Shown: positions 59,395-64,000 of the stretch, piece by piece
Position numbering within the stretch: position 1 is the stretch's first letter
Layout: every line of letters starts with the position of its first letter
NCBI GenBank assembly: GCA_036826635.1
Contig: DAISVY010000003.1
Coordinates: 62,001-126,000 of the forward strand
Origin: DAISVY01 sp036826635
GTDB taxonomy: Bacteria > Zixibacteria > MSB-5A5 > GN15 > FEB-12
DNA length: 64,000 bases
Reading direction: 5' to 3'
The notes under the pieces: generated by a model
Seen by the model: only the letters and a program-made list of their open reading frames with translations
Databases searched by the model: none
What the model was told of the DNA's origin: nothing
Translations under genes and position numbers: made by a program

Positions 59395-60107
59395 TGAAAG
59401 TCGGCGTGGTAACATTTCCCGGTTCGAATTGTGACTACGACGCCTATGCCGCCGTCAGGCATATCATGCGTGAAGAGGTCACTTTTCTCTGGCACAAATC
59501 GTCCGATCTGGAGAACTGCGACGTTATCATACTCCCGGGGGGATTTTCGTATGGTGATTATCTTCGGGCCGGTGCGATTGCGCGCTTTTCTCCGATTATG
59601 CAGGAAGTGGTCCGGTTTGCCAACTCCGGCGGTCTGGTCATCGGCATTTGCAACGGCTTTCAGGTGTTGACCGAGGTTGGCCTTTTGCCGGGTGCTTTGA
59701 TTCGAAATTCGCATCTTCGTTTCAGTTGTAAGCAGGTTTACCTGCGGGTCGAGAATAATACCTGTCCGTTTACTTTGTCCTGTCATAGCGGCGAAGTGCT
59801 TATGATTCCGATTGCCCACGGGGAAGGCAACTATTACGCTTTTGACGGGGATATCGAGGCGCTTGAGGATTCCGGCCGAGTGGTGTTTCGCTATGCGGAT
59901 GCCGAAGGCCAAGTGACGGAAGCGGCTAATCCCAATGGATCCCGAAACAATATCGCGGGTATTATAAATTCTGAGGGAAACGTGCTGGGTATGATGCCGC
60001 ACCCGGAACGGGCCGTCGAGCAGATCCTCGGTTCGACCGATGGTCTGAAGATTTTTGAATCAATCCGGCGAACTTGTCGTAATTCCAAACTGGCGGAGCA
60101 GACGTGA
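59394..60107 (+). CDS. purQ: Phosphoribosylformylglycinamidine synthase glutaminase subunit PurQ
   Basis: 237 residues, class I glutamine amidotransferase. The nucleophile is Cys86 (IGICNGFQ), with the His-Glu pair in MMPHPERAVEQ. It supplies ammonia to PurL. It overlaps purS by one base and the DUF4321 gene by four bases. Confidence 0.97.
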   Translation: MKVGVVTFPGSNCDYDAYAAVRHIMREEVTFLWHKSSDLENCDVIILPGGFSYGDYLRAGAIARFSPIMQEVVRFANSGGLVIGICNGFQVLTEVGLLPGALIRNSHLRFSCKQVYLRVENNTCPFTLSCHSGEVLMIPIAHGEGNYYAFDGDIEALEDSGRVVFRYADAEGQVTEAANPNGSRNNIAGIINSEGNVLGMMPHPERAVEQILGSTDGLKIFESIRRTCRNSKLAEQT

Positions 60108-60370
60108 AGAGACGAGAACTGACTTTTCTCATAACGGCTCTTATCCTTGGGGCAGTGCTCGGTGGTCTGGTCGGAGATATCATTGCCACGTTTCTTCCGC
60201 CCGGAGCGGCCAAGACGGTTTTCTCTAAATCGATTCAGATCGGGTTCAGTCCCGCGCAGTTCGATTTCTACAGCATTGCTTTCACGGTAGGACTGAAGTT
60301 GAAGATCAATTTTATGTCGGTTCTGGTCGTCCTGCTGGTGATTGTTTATTTTCGCTGGTGGTATTTGTAG
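60104..60370 (+). CDS. DUF4321 family small membrane protein
   Basis: 88 residues with two hydrophobic segments (LTFLITALILGAVLGGLVGD and FMSVLVVLLVIVYF). The GTG start overlaps the purQ stop. It matches the DUF4321 pattern, of unknown function. Its place between purQ and tatA is compatible with an envelope role. Confidence 0.8.
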   Translation: MKRRELTFLITALILGAVLGGLVGDIIATFLPPGAAKTVFSKSIQIGFSPAQFDFYSIAFTVGLKLKINFMSVLVVLLVIVYFRWWYL

Positions 60371-60398
60371 AGGAAGTTCTCCTCGGGAGGCGTATGTC

Positions 60399-60629
60399 AT
60401 GTTTGGTTTAGGACCCTGGGAACTGCTGCTGGTCTTTTTGGCTATTCTCCTGTTGTTCGGAGCGAAGCGCCTGCCGGAAATCGCTCAGGGAATGGGCAAA
60501 GGAATCCGGGAATTCAAAAAGTCAATGAAAGACACCACCGACGAACTCAAAAACACTCTGGAAGACGATAGTCCGACCTCGGGTGGTTCCGGCGGAAAGT
60601 CCGATGATTCGGACAAGAAGCAGGCGTAG
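60399..60629 (+). CDS. tatA: Twin-arginine translocase subunit TatA/E
   Basis: 76 residues. One N-terminal membrane helix (WELLLVFLAILLLFG) is followed by the amphipathic FGAKRLPEIAQGMGKGIREFKK and an acidic, disordered tail. It forms the channel of the Tat export system for folded proteins. A GGGAGG site precedes the ATG at 60399. tatC is not in the window. Confidence 0.93.
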   Translation: MFGLGPWELLLVFLAILLLFGAKRLPEIAQGMGKGIREFKKSMKDTTDELKNTLEDDSPTSGGSGGKSDDSDKKQA

Positions 60630-60636
60630 TGATATC

Positions 60637-61092
60637 ATGAGCAGCGATATTACGAAAGAGAGCATTGACAAGATCGGTACTCTTCTGGGGGCGGAAAAGA
60701 TATCTTTCGAGAAAGACCATTATCGTCTTAAGGTCACCAATCGCGAAGAGAAACGAATCCTGATCCTGGAAATATACCCCGAAACGGAACTGGGCAAGAC
60801 ACGCGGTATGCTGGTCGTGGTGTATACCGGGAATACTCATCTTCAGTTACACAACTGCACGGGCTATGTTGTCTCGGAGGAGTTGGGCGAGGTTACTTTT
60901 GTCGCGGAAACGTCGCGGCGTCTCTCCGGGCTGGTCGTGGAGCGAGGAGCGTCCTGTTCGCTGTACGCCGGGTTGAACCGTGAACTGATATCTACCGATT
61001 TTACCAAGCTCGGAGTCGAGGTAATGCTTTCGGGGGTGGCTCTTTCACTGGCCGAAGATATTCTGGATTCCGAAGGATCGGCCGACGATTAG
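60637..61092 (+). CDS. Conserved-looking protein of unknown function
   Basis: 151 residues, soluble. It starts at the ATG at 60637, seven bases after the tatA stop, and ends at a terminator, so it is the last gene of the run. The sequence alternates predicted strands (RLKVTNREEKRILILEIYP, GMLVVVYTG, LQLHNCTGYVVSE) with an acidic helix at the C-terminus. No family recognised. Its link to tatA hints at an envelope-related role, but this is only position. Confidence 0.75.
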   Translation: MSSDITKESIDKIGTLLGAEKISFEKDHYRLKVTNREEKRILILEIYPETELGKTRGMLVVVYTGNTHLQLHNCTGYVVSEELGEVTFVAETSRRLSGLVVERGASCSLYAGLNRELISTDFTKLGVEVMLSGVALSLAEDILDSEGSADD

Positions 61093-61137
61093 AAATCGAT
61101 CACGCCTTCCGTAGGGGAGGGCCATTCGTCAAATACA

Positions 61138-61176
61138 ATCGCCGCGTCTTTTCAGGCGCGGCGATGATCTTTTGTT
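61138..61176 (+). terminator. Terminator ending the housekeeping run
   Basis: Nine-pair stem ATCGCCGCG/CGCGGCGAT followed by GATCTTTTG. It lies between convergent genes. Confidence 0.7.
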
Positions 61177-61203
61177 CCGTTTTACGATTACGTCGATTAT
61201 CCG

Positions 61204-63684
61204 CTAACGGGCGAACGATTCCACGAAATCCTGAATGTCGGCGGTGATTTCCGAGGCCCGCTGATATCGCTGGGCGGGGTCTTTCTTGAGCGCCCGACCG
61301 ATGATATGATCGAAGAGCAACGGTATTTGCGGGTTGACGCTCGACGGTTTTTCCGGCTCGTGATTCATGATCGAATACATCAGGGCCGTGATGTTTTCTC
61401 CTTTGAAAGGACGGCGCCCCAGCAGCATTTCGTACATGACTACGCCCAGCGAGAACAAATCGGCCCGCCGGTCGGTGGGCAGACCCTTGAGTTGTTCCGG
61501 TGAAATGTAGTTGGGCGTGCCCATGGCGATGCCCGTCTTGGTCATCGAGTTGGAATCGACACGGGCGATACCGTAATCCATGACCTTCACCCGGTAGTCG
61601 CTGAGGACCATTATATTGGCCGGTTTGATGTCGCGGTGAACAATCCCGCGCTCATGGGCGTATTCCAGGGCACTGCAGATTTGGGATATTATCTGCGCAA
61701 TGATCCGGTAGTTGAAACGGACTTTCTTTTTGATCAGATTTTCCAGCGTCTGACCTTCGAGGAACTCCATGGCGATGTACTGCAGGCTGCCTTCGGAACC
61801 GAATTCGTAGATAGTTACGATGTTCGGATGTGACATCTTGCCGGCCGCCTGGGCTTCGCGATGGAGACGCTCTTTGAGTTCGGCCATTTCATCGGGATCG
61901 TTGACGAAATCCAGACGGATGGTCTTGAGAGCTACCGGGCGGTTGATAGCCGGGTCGATACCTTTGTATACCGTACCCATGGCACCCTTGCCCAGAACCC
62001 CGGTTACCTGATAACGACCGAGAGCTGACAATTGAGAGCCGTCGGTGTCGATTGTAATCCGTCCGCTTTCCGAGATCGACGTCCCCGACGAATCGATCTC
62101 ACTCTGGTCGACCGGAATCTGATCGCTGTCGGTGATATAGTCGGCCCGCTCAATCGGCTCCTCCGGTGCGGGAACAGGCTTGCCGCCGGTTGAATGTCCG
62201 TCCTGTGCCGGGGTTGTTTTCTCGGCCGTCGGATAGTCTTCAAGGCTGATGGTCTGATGGTCGATAGCCGACGAATCCATCGCTGCCTGAATTGCCTGAT
62301 TGGCAACGGCCTGGTCGGCGGAGGTGAGGGCCTTGGTGGCTATATTCATGGGATCGGCGGCACTTTCCCTGATCTCACGAGTGGGTACCTCAATAGGTTG
62401 GGGCGAGGCTTTTTTCGGTTTGGCCAGTACCGGGTGTGCTTTTGTTTTTTTCGCCTGGCCGGTAAATACCTGCCAGTCCAGCAAAGGTGACGCCGCCATG
62501 AAAAGGATCAACTCAAGGGCGATGTAGACCGTCTGGATTATCATCCGGTAAGATGAAAACAAAAGGTAATTTACATTGCCCAGAATAATGAGGGCACCGC
62601 CGAGGATGATCATGCGATGCATCATGTTTACCCGCGGCAGTATGAAAGCGCAAATGGCACCGAGAACGACCAGCACCAGCAGACTTAGCGAGGCCAGATC
62701 GTTTCTCACTACCAGCATATTATCATTGATGATATTCTCTACGATTGTGGCTTTGGTCAGAAGCTCCGTCGCCCCTTTTTGTACCGGCGTGGTATACGTT
62801 TCCTGTACCCCGTCGGTGAGACCGATCAACACGGCTTTATCTTTCAGTACACTCAGGTCGAAATCCGGGGCCAGGATATCAGCCGCGCTGTATTGTGCGA
62901 ATGGGGTGCCCTTGGAGAAATTAACATAGAAATCACCCCGTTCGTTTATAGGTACGACCTGTTCCGTCCCGATCTGTATTTCCTTGCCTTCGATTATCTT
63001 GACCTGGTTTGTCGGCGTGTTCAGGTATACGGCCGCAGCCAGCAGACTGATCGATGGATAATAATAACCTTCGTAGAACATCGTCAGCGGTTGATGACGC
63101 AGAACGCGGTCTTCGTCCGGCCGATGGTAATCGAAGCCCAGGTAGGGATGGCTGGCCAACAGTTTTTCGGCGGGCAGAAATACTTTTCTGGTGAGCAGAC
63201 TGGATTGTTCATCCAGTACCCCGAGCGGGTTGTCGGCTATAATAGAATTGTTGAACAGATACTCGGGGTTGTCGGTCCGGTCACTCCGAAAAGTGGCCAG
63301 GGCTATGTCGTAGGGCAGCACGGCCCGGTCGATCCAGTCAAGTTGTTCGGCCAGTATGTCGGTATAGCCGGCCGAATCCTGGGCGGCGTCTTCATAGAGC
63401 TCGATATCGAGGACAATCGCTCGTGGCTGGCCCGAAGCCGTAGCGGCCGTCAGATCGGCGATGAGATCATTATGCCAGGGCCATTCTCCGTACTCGTTGA
63501 GTGCCCGGGCGTCGATAGTCACCAGCGCCACATTGGGGCGTGTGTCTTCGGTGGCCGTTATTCGGCACAGCATATCATCGACGGATCTCTGAAGATCCCG
63601 CATAGGTCCGAAATTATTAACGTACAGGATCACTATCAGGATCGAAATCAGTAAATACAGTATGTAGGGGGAGTACTTATTCAT
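61204..63684 (-). CDS. Membrane Ser/Thr protein kinase with extracytoplasmic CHASE2 sensor
   Basis: 826 residues. An N-terminal membrane helix, then a CHASE2 sensor domain (about 30-330; PNVALVTIDARALNEYGEWPW, AVLIGLTDGVQETYTTPV), three membrane helices (about 340-420), and a Pro/Ala/Glu-rich linker (about 425-550). A Hanks-type kinase domain (556-826) ends the protein: glycine loop GKGAMG, Lys587 (VALK), catalytic Asp685 (HRDIKPAN), metal-binding Asp703 in DYG instead of the usual DFG, and APE-like SPE. It likely phosphorylates cytoplasmic proteins in response to an envelope signal. The next gene upstream on this strand is the metallophosphoesterase at the window edge. Confidence 0.92.
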   Translation of the reverse strand: MNKYSPYILYLLISILIVILYVNNFGPMRDLQRSVDDMLCRITATEDTRPNVALVTIDARALNEYGEWPWHNDLIADLTAATASGQPRAIVLDIELYEDAAQDSAGYTDILAEQLDWIDRAVLPYDIALATFRSDRTDNPEYLFNNSIIADNPLGVLDEQSSLLTRKVFLPAEKLLASHPYLGFDYHRPDEDRVLRHQPLTMFYEGYYYPSISLLAAAVYLNTPTNQVKIIEGKEIQIGTEQVVPINERGDFYVNFSKGTPFAQYSAADILAPDFDLSVLKDKAVLIGLTDGVQETYTTPVQKGATELLTKATIVENIINDNMLVVRNDLASLSLLVLVVLGAICAFILPRVNMMHRMIILGGALIILGNVNYLLFSSYRMIIQTVYIALELILFMAASPLLDWQVFTGQAKKTKAHPVLAKPKKASPQPIEVPTREIRESAADPMNIATKALTSADQAVANQAIQAAMDSSAIDHQTISLEDYPTAEKTTPAQDGHSTGGKPVPAPEEPIERADYITDSDQIPVDQSEIDSSGTSISESGRITIDTDGSQLSALGRYQVTGVLGKGAMGTVYKGIDPAINRPVALKTIRLDFVNDPDEMAELKERLHREAQAAGKMSHPNIVTIYEFGSEGSLQYIAMEFLEGQTLENLIKKKVRFNYRIIAQIISQICSALEYAHERGIVHRDIKPANIMVLSDYRVKVMDYGIARVDSNSMTKTGIAMGTPNYISPEQLKGLPTDRRADLFSLGVVMYEMLLGRRPFKGENITALMYSIMNHEPEKPSSVNPQIPLLFDHIIGRALKKDPAQRYQRASEITADIQDFVESFAR

Positions 63685-63695
63685 CAGCGCTTCCT

Positions 63696-64000
63696 CTATC
63701 GCCCGACTTCAAGTCTTTCGATGAGTTTGTCAGGCATCTGGGCGGCTTTCATCTTAATTTGGGTAGCCGCTATATCGTAAGCAACTCGACGATACGAGAT
63801 TGACTTCATTTCAGTATCATACAGAACATAGCTGGCGCGGGCATCATGGTCGCGCGGCTGTCCGACCGATCCCACGTTTACCAGGTAACGAGCTTCTTCA
63901 TCGGGGTCAAAATCATGACCGGTTTGGTGGCGTATCCGACCGTCCTGCGAAAGATTGTATATAGCGGGGACATGGGTATGTCCGAAAAAGCACAACGGTT
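63696..64000 (-). CDS. Metallophosphoesterase, C-terminal part (truncated by window)
   Basis: The frame is open at the right edge; about 100 C-terminal residues are seen. The calcineurin-like/YfcE-type motif GHTHVP and the downstream NVGSVGQPRD mark a binuclear metal phosphoesterase, possibly acting on nucleotides or phosphodiesters. It lies 11 bases upstream of the CHASE2 kinase gene on the same strand and is probably co-transcribed with it. Confidence 0.85.
   Translation of the reverse strand, partial: PLCFFGHTHVPAIYNLSQDGRIRHQTGHDFDPDEEARYLVNVGSVGQPRDHDARASYVLYDTEMKSISYRRVAYDIAATQIKMKAAQMPDKLIERLEVGR

Noticed and set aside
1..64000. CRISPR array, prophage, insertion sequence or integrative element
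   Set aside because: No spaced direct repeats, transposase, integrase or phage structural gene was seen. The DxNxNGxxD coding repeats near 38 kb are protein loops, not CRISPR repeats.

Overview
The window comes from a Gram-negative bacterium. It carries MurA, an LptE-like LPS-assembly lipoprotein, a TonB-dependent receptor, two PorV-like outer-membrane proteins, TatA, and two secreted proteases ending in the 'NYPNPFNP' sorting domain of type IX-like secretion. Protein style (PD40/peptidase-MA/barrel fusions, membrane glycosyltransferases with TPR tails, CHASE2 kinases, TPR-sigma54 activators) fits the FCB superphylum, probably a candidate phylum such as Zixibacteria. That placement is inference from gene style only. 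Base composition looks moderately GC-rich and even across the window. There is no phage, transposon, CRISPR array or rRNA. One tRNA (Glu, anticodon CTC) is present.

Layout. 1-2.5 kb: the end of gatE and all of gatD, an archaeal-type Glu-tRNA(Gln) amidotransferase in an otherwise bacterial context. 2.6-6.2 kb: a heterodimeric ABC exporter (minus strand) preceded by a structured RNA candidate with its own terminator. 6.6-10.4 kb: a lone receiver protein, an ABC-substrate-binding/TolC fusion, pgsA and tRNA-Glu. 10.8-13.7 kb: a Lon-family protease and a promoter-hairpin-terminator unit that looks like a small RNA gene. 13.7-19.0 kb (minus): a peptidase/beta-propeller/barrel protein, murA and a DUF4416 protein. 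19.1-24.2 kb: hutU and hutI (histidine degradation), then lptE, a PorV-like protein and a lipoprotein. 24.7-31.5 kb: aspS, then phoH-like, 7TM-HD phosphodiesterase, ybeY and a CNNM/CBS protein. 31.7-36.0 kb: a small secreted acidic protein, a TPR-GAF-sigma54 activator and a lipoate-ligase-like protein. 36.3-43.0 kb: a TonB receptor, PorV-like protein and large lipoprotein operon. 43.0-50.8 kb: a membrane glycosyltransferase with TPRs, and two T9SS-sorted proteases (S8 and M6). 50.8-54.1 kb: a Fur-family regulator with feoA, feoB and a FeoB-associated small protein. 54.1-61.1 kb: a tightly packed housekeeping run (ecfT, truA, transaldolase, purB, psd, pssA, purS, purQ, DUF4321, tatA and an unknown). 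61.2-64 kb (minus): a CHASE2 Ser/Thr kinase and the end of a metallophosphoesterase.

How the genes work together. purB/purS/purQ serve purine synthesis; pgsA/psd/pssA make phospholipids; murA/lptE build the envelope; Fur/FeoAB handle ferrous iron; the 36-51 kb region is an outer-membrane and secretion block. Many promoters share one pattern, TTGAC(A/T/C) then 15-18 bases then TATATT or a close variant. At hutI, and less surely at the glycosyltransferase gene, the -10 box sits so close to the start codon that the mRNA would be leaderless.

Most notable: a contiguous gatE-gatD pair in a bacterium; the substrate-binding/TolC fusion; a receptor with seven calcium-loop-like repeats; and two unassigned structured RNA candidates.
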